64,000 bases of DNA. Origin: Dyadobacter psychrotolerans. Its GTDB lineage: Bacteria; Bacteroidota; Bacteroidia; Cytophagales; Spirosomataceae. The notes beneath the pieces are model-generated. The model made no database searches, was not told where the DNA came from, and saw nothing but the letters and a program-made list of their open reading frames with translations. Location: positions 1 to 64,000 of the forward strand of contig NZ_SMFL01000024.1 in assembly GCF_004349265.1 (NCBI RefSeq), written 5' to 3'. Shown piece after piece: positions 46,275-54,742 of this stretch (the stretch's first letter is position 1; each line of letters starts with the position of its first letter). The position numbers were made by a program, and so were the translations under genes.

Positions 46275-47190
46275 TGATCAAAAATTCAATAATGGAGTCC
46301 GAAATTGGCAACTCAGTATCCATCTCTATCCAAGCCCACTGACCGTTTGGGTTAATTTCGAGAAACACATATTCTCCTTCTGGAGTTACAATCAAATCAA
46401 TGGCTCCGAACGAGAGATTGAGTGCCCGTACAATTTCAAGGCACTTATTTTGAATCGTCTCAGGTAAGCAACACCTGCTAAAAGGCAGCCTTTCCTTCCT
46501 CCAATCGACTTTTGTTATTTCGTTTTGCTGAGAATCAACACAAGCAGAAAATACTCTATCCCCTACAACTGTTACTCGGACCTCGTTTTTTTTATCTATA
46601 TACTTCTGATAAATACTTGGCAACGGGAGTGATTCTTGTAAATTCTCGATGTCCGCTCTCGAAATCTTTGATGTATAGATCAGATGACTATTTGACTTGG
46701 ACTCAAAGCGGTTATTGTAGATCGGTTTAATGATAACCTGGCCCCTCGAATCGTCAAAAAATTGTTTAATCCTCACAACATCGGTAGAAACTAGCGTACA
46801 AGGAATCGCAAAACCAATTTGCTGAGCAATTTTCAACTGTAAGAACTTGTTCTCCGCACGATACACTGCGCTCGGTTCACTAAGCCATCGTGCCTCCAAG
46901 GTATTCCACAAATTTTTCTGAAACCACCTTAGTTCTGATAGATAGAATACCTCGACAAATGGGTCGACATCAATTGGTTCGGGCAGTTTTGTTCTTCTAA
47001 ACCAAACTGACGTAAACTTAGATATTCCGTCTATAATGGGCGAGAAATTCGAATCGCTTGACAGGGATACCTCAGTATGTACACTTATATCCTCGCAGTT
47101 AAGCCTATAATATGAAATACCTTTTTCATTTAGCCTATTGACAAGAAAATCAGCAGTAAAGTCCGACTTATGAGTAATAATTAAGATCAT
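46267..47190 (-). CDS. MvdD-like ATP-grasp RiPP ligase (graspetide synthetase)
   Basis: This 307-residue ATP-grasp enzyme would join side-chain hydroxyls to Asp/Glu in a precursor peptide. Seen are VWFRRTKLP (62-70), KFLQLKIAQQIGF, QVIIKP (151-156), the DWR motif at 229-231 (known in microviridin-type ligases) and the metal-binding LEINPNGQW at 277-285. These mark the MvdC/MvdD branch and not RimK. It overlaps the precursor gene by four bases, a strong pairing signal. Length is normal. Confidence 0.88.
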   Translation of the reverse strand: MILIITHKSDFTADFLVNRLNEKGISYYRLNCEDISVHTEVSLSSDSNFSPIIDGISKFTSVWFRRTKLPEPIDVDPFVEVFYLSELRWFQKNLWNTLEARWLSEPSAVYRAENKFLQLKIAQQIGFAIPCTLVSTDVVRIKQFFDDSRGQVIIKPIYNNRFESKSNSHLIYTSKISRADIENLQESLPLPSIYQKYIDKKNEVRVTVVGDRVFSACVDSQQNEITKVDWRKERLPFSRCCLPETIQNKCLEIVRALNLSFGAIDLIVTPEGEYVFLEINPNGQWAWIEMDTELPISDSIIEFLIND

Positions 47191-47630
47191 CTGTCTTGGT
47201 CTGCATCGCTCACTTCCGCTCCTCGTTCCGTTAACGTTTCCGTGTCCACCAAAGACAAAATATTAATGCGTGCATTACTCTCCTGATCTGAATCTGACGC
47301 TTCTCCATACATCCGCGTGTTTGTGGATGTATCCAACAACCGCTTTAATCTGAAATCGTTATCAGAATCGGATACTTCACCAAAATTTCGAGTTTCTGTC
47401 GATGTATCCAATAACTGTTTCAGGCGAAAATCTTTATCAGAATCAGATGTCTCATTACTGGTTTTGGTTAAAGTCTCGGTATCCATATTGACAAATCCGA
47501 TCGCTGGTAAACCGGTTTCCTTAACAACATTTAAGTTTTGGTTGTACGAATATTCAATAAGTGACATGTCAGCTCCTTCATTGGATACCTCAGTCCCAAA
47601 ATTTAGAATAAATGGCTTTCTTGATTTCAT
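47187..47630 (-). CDS. Multi-core graspetide precursor peptide
   Basis: This 147-residue acidic peptide begins KSRKPFILNFGTEVSNEG; KPFILNF resembles the PFFxxFLE leader of microviridin-type precursors. Residues 50-65, 75-90, 100-115 and 129-144 each fit D-T-x-T-x-T-x4-E-x-S-D-x-D, with linkers such as NDFRLKRLL between the first three. Each copy offers three Thr and the Glu/Asp/Asp acceptors for ester rings. It is coupled by a 4-bp overlap to the ATP-grasp gene. The ring pattern is inferred from the residues. Confidence 0.85.
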   Translation of the reverse strand: MKSRKPFILNFGTEVSNEGADMSLIEYSYNQNLNVVKETGLPAIGFVNMDTETLTKTSNETSDSDKDFRLKQLLDTSTETRNFGEVSDSDNDFRLKRLLDTSTNTRMYGEASDSDQESNARINILSLVDTETLTERGAEVSDADQDR

Positions 47631-48159
47631 TATTGAAAGAGGATAAGTTTAATCTAAGCAAAATAGGCAATTCTCCCTTTTCCTTCAAGCTTATTGTGCT
47701 ATTTAATCAAATGCAATTTTTTAAAGGTGGAAAGTACTTGCATGGCACCAACTAAGCACCAATTCGTCATGACCTTTTGAAAACAACCAACACAACAGTA
47801 TATTGGACACTTAGTTTAAAGTAACAAATCGATCCTTAAATACCAAGTCCATTTTATGGCGATACGAAGATGAGTTTTGGCTTTTAAAAACGGCGCAAAG
47901 ACAGTTAGAGACTACCGCCAGCAGCCCTCAAATAGTAGTTGGCAAAGGTATGACGCACAAAGAGACCTCGAGATCATATCTATTTCTGAACGCTACATCC
48001 TCAGACACGGTTCTTTAAATGTAAACTAAGCAGTGAAAAATCTGAGATAACAACTATATTCCTTGAATGGGTTTTCTTAGAAAACCATAGTTTAACGTCT
48101 TTCGAGCAGCTTCTCAGTAAAAAAGGTGATAATTATAAACATTGATAGCAACTGAACAA
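47631..48159. other. Intergenic region upstream of the graspetide operon
   Basis: AT-rich 529 bp between the divergent precursor gene and a nuclease-like gene. It probably holds both promoters. I see no gene or clear repeat. Confidence 0.5.
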
Positions 48160-48930
48160 ATGGCCCAATTATCCCAGGAACAGGCTCTTCGTAAAATCAC
48201 AGAATTGATAGACTCCATACCCGATGTTAAGGCCGCTGGACGACAAACAGCTAAGCATAACCGATGGCTAAATAATGGACTAAGCTTACTAAAAAATGTT
48301 TTCGGCGAATCATCCATGTTTTTTACTCAACTGGACAACTTTACATGGAGTGAAACGGGGAGTATGATAATACATGATGCCCGTAATTACGATTATGAGG
48401 TTTCACAACGACATGCTAATGCCTTTGTCAGGCAGTTAGAAGCAGCAAAAGGGCTTCTTCTATCGGTGCGAGATCAAATTGAGCAAGACGGCGTTTATCA
48501 GAGCAACACGTCGAACTCAGATGCTGCTAGCGAAATAATCCGAGTATTAAACATCGGCAACAGTAAATTAAGGAAAGTCATCCGTACAACGCCGTCCATG
48601 GAGAAGGAAATTCAAGATAGCTTCGAAAATTTGCTTATCGGGGCAGAGATTAAATATTCACGCGAATTTCCTCGTATTGAATATTCATCCAAGCAGTATG
48701 TCCCAGATTTCAGTTTTCCTGATTATGATTTGATTGTAGAAATCAAGTTATGCAAGGATTCACCAAAATTGCTGATTGCTCAAATTAATGACGATATTTT
48801 AGCCTATAAGACTGAATTTCATAACATAATCTTTATCGTCTACGATATTGGACAAATTAGAGACGCGGACATTTTCAAGGAATCTTTTGAAAAAAATGAG
48901 GCTGTTTTTGTGCAAATCGTTAAGCACTAA
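48160..48930 (+). CDS. Putative PD-(D/E)XK nuclease-domain protein
   Basis: The ATG at 48160 is chosen; a TTG at 48142 would extend it by six residues. The ~256-residue protein is helical at the N-terminus and has a C-terminal nuclease-like core, QYVPDFSFPDYDLIVEIK, with D...E-x-K acting as the active site. It resembles domains found in stand-alone defence or restriction proteins. It stands alone, divergent from the graspetide operon. Confidence 0.65.
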   Translation: MAQLSQEQALRKITELIDSIPDVKAAGRQTAKHNRWLNNGLSLLKNVFGESSMFFTQLDNFTWSETGSMIIHDARNYDYEVSQRHANAFVRQLEAAKGLLLSVRDQIEQDGVYQSNTSNSDAASEIIRVLNIGNSKLRKVIRTTPSMEKEIQDSFENLLIGAEIKYSREFPRIEYSSKQYVPDFSFPDYDLIVEIKLCKDSPKLLIAQINDDILAYKTEFHNIIFIVYDIGQIRDADIFKESFEKNEAVFVQIVKH

Positions 48931-49692
48931 CTTTCGGATCTGTATGTTACGCAATCTCTATATTCCAAATGCGAAAGCTAAGCCGAGAGAAATTTATGAC
49001 CAGATACTCGTTCATTACTGGATCATTACTTTTTAGGTTCACAGCTCTAACTTGTTTATGTCCTCAGAAGTCATCCGGTAGACATGAAGGAATATTATGA
49101 GAAACCGTTTTTATGAGCGGGATATTTAATGCTCTTCATGACGCTGGTAGGAAAAGTCTTGACGCACACTCTCTAAGACGATCCTAACACTCCATTAAAT
49201 ACACTTCCGCCCATGATCAATGTTGGGGTAAACTACAGAGAGGGAGAAAAATTCCCAGGCTACGCAGGGCGTTCCTCGTTAGATCGGAGTGACGTGATAT
49301 TACGGATTTACTCGTTCAATGCGGCGTTATCCAATAGATTGATATTTTCTGTGGTGGTCTTGGAAGCTTGGATAATGTGTAGCCTCTATCAGGAACAGGC
49401 CCTAGAAAAATTAATTATAAGATAGACTCAGTGGGTGATCCAAGAACGCGATTACTACTATAATCAAATTCAAGGATATAGGCGCAACAACTCAAAGTAT
49501 GCGAGGCCGTTTCACTTAAATAGTACAGTTTAACGTGTTGGTTAGCAATATACTGTAATCTGTTTTGGTATACAACTAAAATGTAATTTGCAAGCGCTGA
49601 AAATGGCTATTTTTTATAACTAAAAGGGGAGAAAAATTGATGAGTCATAGAGTACAGAAATACCACCGTTTTTTTATACAACAGACGACAGC
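48931..49692. other. Non-coding stretch before the Tn3 transposase
   Basis: 762 bp with only short unconvincing frames. It may contain the Tn3 end and resolution site, but I could not identify a terminal inverted repeat by eye. Confidence 0.4.
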
Positions 49693-52600
49693 ATGCCAAA
49701 AAAAGATTATCTGTCACAAGAAGCACGTCACAGGTTTGATCACCCGCCTGTTCTGAATTCGGAGCAAAAGCTTATTTTCTTAAAAGCACCCCAATGGGCT
49801 ACTGAATATGCTAAGACTTTACAGACACCTTCCAATAAAGTAGGATTTCTCCTTCAGGTCGGCTACTTCCGGATTGTCAGCCGTTTCTTCGTCCCAAAAC
49901 GATTTCATCAAAGCGATGTCGATTTCCTGGTGCAAAGAATATCAATTGATGTAAATGCTGTTTCCATAGAAGAATATGAGCCACGGACCGCTCTGCGGCA
50001 TCGCGAAGATATTCTTAAGTATTTTGGATTTACCGCATTTGAAAGTTCATCTGTACAAGCATTGATGGAAGAAACTCAAAGGCTGGCCCATGTACAGACC
50101 AGGCCGCATTTAATATTTGAAGGCATGGTTGGGTTTCTCCAGGAACATCACATCGAAATTCCAACCTACCAGGCTTTAAAAACAATACTTGATAAGGCAC
50201 TTTCAAATTTTGAACAAGATTTGGAATCTATTTTAACCAGGTTTTTAACAGCAGATGATATTTTGCTTCTTGACCAGCTGCTTATAGAACATAGCTCTTA
50301 CCAGGAGGATTCCAGACGACATTTGAAAGTGAAACGGTACGAGATCACCTTCTTTAAACGTATTTCACAGTCCATGGAGACAAAGCAGATCCGGGAGCGT
50401 GTGTATAACTTTCAGAATTTAAAGCGGATGTACCTGCAATTATTACCGGTAGCAAAACGCTTGAAGCTCTCAGACGGCACGATTCAATTTTATGCCGAAT
50501 ACGTCATTAACAACCAGGTACCGCAAATAGCGACACGGAATACGATCCGGTACCTGCTTTTGATCTCGTTTATTATCCATCAATATTACTTATTGGGCGA
50601 TGCGCTTATCCTGACTTTAAACAGTGCGGTCACAAACTATGTCAATGGTTGCGAAAGCATCGTCAAACAGGAACTTTATGAAAACCGGATGCAGACCGCC
50701 CAACTGGTCAGCAGTGTAACACAGCGGAGCACCACCCATATCGATGTACTGGCCGCTATTGAAAAAATAATAGTCGATACGGTTATCGAGCCATTGGCCA
50801 AGGTAACATTGATCGAACAGCTTTTCAAAAACAAACGGTTATCACAAAAGCTGTTAAAGGAAGACGAGCAGCGCCTTAAAACGCTCAGGGAAGCAAATCA
50901 GAAAATAAATGACCGTGAAGATTTTTACATGGCTATTGAAAAAGGTTCTTCCAGGCTTACAGGCAAGGTCGGTGAAATTGTCAAAGCTTTGGTTGCCAGT
51001 ACAGCGTCATCGGGGAAAGACATTCTGAAAGCGTTCTTGTATTTCCAGGAAAAGGATGGCTCCATTCTCGCCAGGGGAGCAGTGCCAACTGATTTTTTAG
51101 GGATGGAACAGCAGCAGCGCGTATTGACCCCGGAAGGAAAACTGCGGGTGGGATTGTACAAAGTGTTTTTATTCGAACAAATACGGGATGATATCAAATC
51201 CGGGGCGCTTCCTATTGATTCATCTTACGATTATCGCAGCTTTGATGAATATGAAATCCCTTCCAATGTATGGAGCAAAGAAAAGGATAGGCTCATTGAG
51301 CAGGCAGGATTAACGGCGTATAAGGACTCACGTGTAACACTGCTCCGGCTGAACGAAAAGCTCAATGCCCAAATAAAAAGGACCAATGAGCGCATAGAAT
51401 CCGGCGAAAACAAGAAAGTTTATTTTGATGCTGGCGGTGACTGGCATCTAATGAAAGATAAATCGGAAGATGATATAGTGGAATCCGAATCCCTTTATCC
51501 CCAAGAATACATTATTCCTTTATTGGAAGTACTTACCACGGTACAAAATGCAACCGGATTTACTTCTGCGTTCATGCATGCCGGTATTGATTACCTACCA
51601 AAACGGCCCGAAGAAAAGCTATTTTTTGCCGCAATACTGGGCTATGGATGCAATATTGGCATACGCAAGTTCTCTTTTATGTCCAAGGGGATCCGCACCA
51701 GCTCGCTTGAAACCACGGCACTTCATTACTTTTCCCCGGAAATGCTCATACAGGCCAATGATACAGTGCTTGATTTTAGCAATGCATTGCCTCTCACTGA
51801 ACATTTCAAGAAAGACCCGGGGTTCATTCATACGTCAAGTGACGGGCAGAAATTTGATGTATCGGTCGCCTCGCTGGTTGCTTCCCCATCTTTCAAATAT
51901 TTCGGAAATGGCAGGGGTGTTACATTCTATTCCTTTCTGGATGAATCGGGTCAGCTGTTTTATTCGACTACATTCAGTGCAGCGGATCCGGAATCTCATT
52001 ATGTGATCGACGGTCTTACCCATAACGAAGTGATATTGCCCAATGCACATTCAACAGATACACACGGATTCAGTGAGCCGGTGTTTGCTGTAACAGGGCT
52101 TTTGAGAATTGCCTTTTGGCCCAGGTTTGCCCGTTTTCATCACCAGCAACTCTACTGCATTGATGAAGTACGCACTTATCGTGAACAGAATTATAAAATT
52201 ATCCCGGATGCAAAGATCAACCTGGCACATCTGGAAGAGCATTGGGACGATATATTAAGGCTGGTATGTACCATTAAACTGGGATACTCTAAGGCATCAA
52301 CATTGTTCAGGCGATTGAACTCTTATTCAAAGCAGCACCCTTTGTACAAAGCACTGAAAGATTTAGGTCGGCTTTACAAGACCATTTACGTTTATGAATA
52401 TATGGACGACGAAGTGATCCGAAAATCTGTTTCAGGATCGCTTTCCAAAATTGAAAGCAATAATAAATTTTCAAAAGCCATAATGGTGGGCAATAATCAG
52501 GAGCTCATATGGGCAACAAGAAAAGAGCAGTTAATTGCAGAAAGATGTAAAACGCTGATAGCCAATTTAATAAATGCATATAACCTGATGCTATTGTCTG

Positions 52601-52785
52601 AAAAATTGGTATCAGCAGCCTCAGAAGAAGACAAACAAGTCCTTTTGAAGAAAATTATTGCCACATCCACCCAGAGCTGGGCACATATCAATTTAGTCGG
52701 GGAATATGACTTTTCAGATGGAAAGGATTATAAAACATTTGATTTGGATGCACTAAAAAAGCTAATGCTAACGCCTGTGAATTGA
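49693..52785 (+). CDS. tnpA: Tn3-family transposase
   Basis: This 1030-residue transposase is full length. The N-terminus matches the DUF4158 domain (LSQEARHRFDHPP). The catalytic core has SSDGQKF and STDTHGFSEPVFA, which supply two of the catalytic Asp residues as in Tn3, followed by WPRFARFHHQQLYC and a C-terminal helical part with HWDDILRLVCTIK. No resolvase gene lies beside it, and the inverted repeats were not found, so mobility is uncertain. It sits against a truncated oxidoreductase pseudogene. Confidence 0.92.
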   Translation: MPKKDYLSQEARHRFDHPPVLNSEQKLIFLKAPQWATEYAKTLQTPSNKVGFLLQVGYFRIVSRFFVPKRFHQSDVDFLVQRISIDVNAVSIEEYEPRTALRHREDILKYFGFTAFESSSVQALMEETQRLAHVQTRPHLIFEGMVGFLQEHHIEIPTYQALKTILDKALSNFEQDLESILTRFLTADDILLLDQLLIEHSSYQEDSRRHLKVKRYEITFFKRISQSMETKQIRERVYNFQNLKRMYLQLLPVAKRLKLSDGTIQFYAEYVINNQVPQIATRNTIRYLLLISFIIHQYYLLGDALILTLNSAVTNYVNGCESIVKQELYENRMQTAQLVSSVTQRSTTHIDVLAAIEKIIVDTVIEPLAKVTLIEQLFKNKRLSQKLLKEDEQRLKTLREANQKINDREDFYMAIEKGSSRLTGKVGEIVKALVASTASSGKDILKAFLYFQEKDGSILARGAVPTDFLGMEQQQRVLTPEGKLRVGLYKVFLFEQIRDDIKSGALPIDSSYDYRSFDEYEIPSNVWSKEKDRLIEQAGLTAYKDSRVTLLRLNEKLNAQIKRTNERIESGENKKVYFDAGGDWHLMKDKSEDDIVESESLYPQEYIIPLLEVLTTVQNATGFTSAFMHAGIDYLPKRPEEKLFFAAILGYGCNIGIRKFSFMSKGIRTSSLETTALHYFSPEMLIQANDTVLDFSNALPLTEHFKKDPGFIHTSSDGQKFDVSVASLVASPSFKYFGNGRGVTFYSFLDESGQLFYSTTFSAADPESHYVIDGLTHNEVILPNAHSTDTHGFSEPVFAVTGLLRIAFWPRFARFHHQQLYCIDEVRTYREQNYKIIPDAKINLAHLEEHWDDILRLVCTIKLGYSKASTLFRRLNSYSKQHPLYKALKDLGRLYKTIYVYEYMDDEVIRKSVSGSLSKIESNNKFSKAIMVGNNQELIWATRKEQLIAERCKTLIANLINAYNLMLLSEKLVSAASEEDKQVLLKKIIATSTQSWAHINLVGEYDFSDGKDYKTFDLDALKKLMLTPVN

Positions 52786-52796
52786 ACACACAGTAT

Positions 52797-53347
52797 TTAC
52801 GGTAAAGAGAAAACGTCCGCGAAAGTCGTGACCGTTTTTGTCCTTTTCTTTAATTTAACCCCACCTTTGTGTTTGGCAATTTGTATGCAGGCACGACCAA
52901 TGACAAGTATTCTACTATCCTTGCCTGATTTAATTTCATCAAGGTCCAGATATGCACAAACACCTGCTATTACGGATGCGACTTCGCGACTGATGTCTTT
53001 TGTTTTAAGTGAGATGTTGTTGACAGACGTCACCAGATATTCCGCGACGGCCCCACTGCCTTCTGAGATTATCTCGAACATCCAAACACCTCGTCGCCAA
53101 CATGATAAGTTCTCACATCGCTGGCAATATCCACTACGACACCGGAAAAATCATTTCCGATTGTGGCAGGGAATTCCAGCGGAGGAAATGCTTTCATGTA
53201 GCCCTCACGGATCTTCCAGTCTACCGGGTTTAACGCAGCATAGACTTTTACTAAAACAGAGCCTTCCTTCAAAAGGGGCACTGGGGCATTGCTTACCAAA
53301 ATGGCGACTTCGTTTCCGCCGTGGGCAATAATTTGCAAAGCTTTCAT
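52797..53347 (-). pseudogene. Truncated, frameshifted quinone oxidoreductase / MDR-type gene
   Basis: The 5' part (53347 to 53069) encodes KALQIIAHGGNEVAILVSN then NPVDWKIREGYMKAFPPLE and GNDFSGVV...GDEVFG, an MDR alcohol dehydrogenase-like N-terminus. The next frame (53081 to 52797) continues GAVAEYLVTSVNNISL and then a degraded LVIGRACIQIAKHKGG instead of a clean Rossmann motif. So there is a frameshift near 53075, internal decay and loss of the C-terminal half, ending next to the Tn3 gene. Not functional. Confidence 0.78.
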
Positions 53348-53390
53348 TTCTATTCTTAATTAAAAACTAGATTCTGTTTTTGGTACACAT

Positions 53391-53420
53391 ATTCCGGAGG
53401 ATAGCAAGCCCCCCGGAAAT
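53391..53420 (-). terminator. Hairpin after the efflux operon
   Basis: TTCCGG (53392-53397) and CCGGAA (53413-53418) with extra pairing inside lie 30 bp past the TolC stop on the minus strand. There is no T-run, so function is uncertain. Confidence 0.35.
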
Positions 53421-53447
53421 GTTAAACACCCATCGTCAATATTCCTG

Positions 53448-54725
53448 TTAACGCTTGTTTTCGCCAATTGCCTTTTTGTATACGGCCTCACTAACCTTAT
53501 ACTCTATACGTGCATCGATAATGTTACTGTTGGCCTGCGCCCAAAGTGTCTGGGCTTCCAGCACATCCTGGCCAGTCACAGTACCGGCTTTGAACCGGTC
53601 GTTGCTTAGCCGAAGGTTTTCTTCTGCCTGCTGAAGTGAAGCACCCGACAGTTCAATTTTTTTGGCAGCCTGGTTAAGTTGCAAATAGGCATTCTGTATT
53701 TCGAGGGAAATAAGTTCTTTGGTCTCCTCCATTTGGATTTGCTGCGAACGGATCTTAAAACCCTGCTCCTTTACTTTGCTGGCCTTTTGTCCCCAGTCCC
53801 AAATTGGAATGTTTACACTTAACATGCCAAAATAAGATGCCATTGTGTTGCCACCTGTTTCAATGTTCATTTTTTTCCCAAAGCCTGCGAAACCACCTGC
53901 CAGAACCCCAATGGTTGGCTTCAAATCTGCCTGAAGCATTTTTTTCTGCAATTCCTGCGCTTGCAGAACATCTTTCAAAAGTGCTATTTCAGGCCTTCCT
54001 TCCACCGCACTATCAAATGTATTGGTTGGAATTGCGTCGAACGATCCGGTCACAGAGTCAACCGGCATGAGGTCGGCGTCGGCAGGTAAGCCAATGATCT
54101 GCGCCAGATTCATTTTTGCGAGCAACAACCCATCGCTTGCCTTAATAAGGTTCATCTCCGTTTCATTGCGCTGGACCTGCACGCGGAGCAGGTCATTTTT
54201 ATAAATCATCCCGGCGTCAAAAGAGTTGGTAAGCTCCTTATCAAGCGATTCAAGCAATGCTTTGAACTTGTTGGCGAGTTTGATCTTTTCCTGGACGCTC
54301 ACAATCTGCCAGTATCCTTTGTCGACATTCAGCAGTACTTCCGTTTCAGTTAGTGCTTTTTGCTTTTCCTGGATCTCCACGCCTTTCGCCGCCGCCGACT
54401 GGCCCAGTCTGATTTTCCCTCCAGCATAAATTGGCTGGGTAACAGTTAACGAGGGGCTTACACCTACGGCAGGCAACAATGCGCTTAAAGGCTTTCCGAC
54501 GTGAAAAGCAGCAATTGAACCATCAATGGCAGGCTTATTAAGTCCCTGCGTCCCCTCTTGCGCCGCCTTTGCAGCATCGATGTTGAACTGCGCGGATTTT
54601 ACTTTTTTGCTTTGTTCAAGTGCAAGCTTTCTTGCTTCCCCGAGTGTCAGGCTTTTCTGCGCAATTGTTACCTGAGAAAGCAAGGTAACTGCCACAGCAA
54701 GGCTGTATTTTATATATGCATGCAT
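53448..54725 (-). CDS. TolC-family outer-membrane efflux protein
   Basis: This 425-residue protein has a signal peptide (YSLAVAVTLLSQVTIAQ) and the repeated helical/beta TolC layout (LTLGEARKLALEQSKKV, then PSLTVTQPIYAGGKIRLGQS, later LRLSNDRFKAGTVTGQDVLE). It would form the outer-membrane duct for the adjacent RND pump, 17 bp downstream of that gene. Confidence 0.92.
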   Translation of the reverse strand: MHAYIKYSLAVAVTLLSQVTIAQKSLTLGEARKLALEQSKKVKSAQFNIDAAKAAQEGTQGLNKPAIDGSIAAFHVGKPLSALLPAVGVSPSLTVTQPIYAGGKIRLGQSAAAKGVEIQEKQKALTETEVLLNVDKGYWQIVSVQEKIKLANKFKALLESLDKELTNSFDAGMIYKNDLLRVQVQRNETEMNLIKASDGLLLAKMNLAQIIGLPADADLMPVDSVTGSFDAIPTNTFDSAVEGRPEIALLKDVLQAQELQKKMLQADLKPTIGVLAGGFAGFGKKMNIETGGNTMASYFGMLSVNIPIWDWGQKASKVKEQGFKIRSQQIQMEETKELISLEIQNAYLQLNQAAKKIELSGASLQQAEENLRLSNDRFKAGTVTGQDVLEAQTLWAQANSNIIDARIEYKVSEAVYKKAIGENKR

Positions 54726-54742
54726 GATCGTTTCTTTCGTTT

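Noticed and set aside
49213-49425. 70-codon plus-strand frame before the Tn3 gene
   Set aside because: No family resemblance and no neighbouring signals; kept as non-coding.
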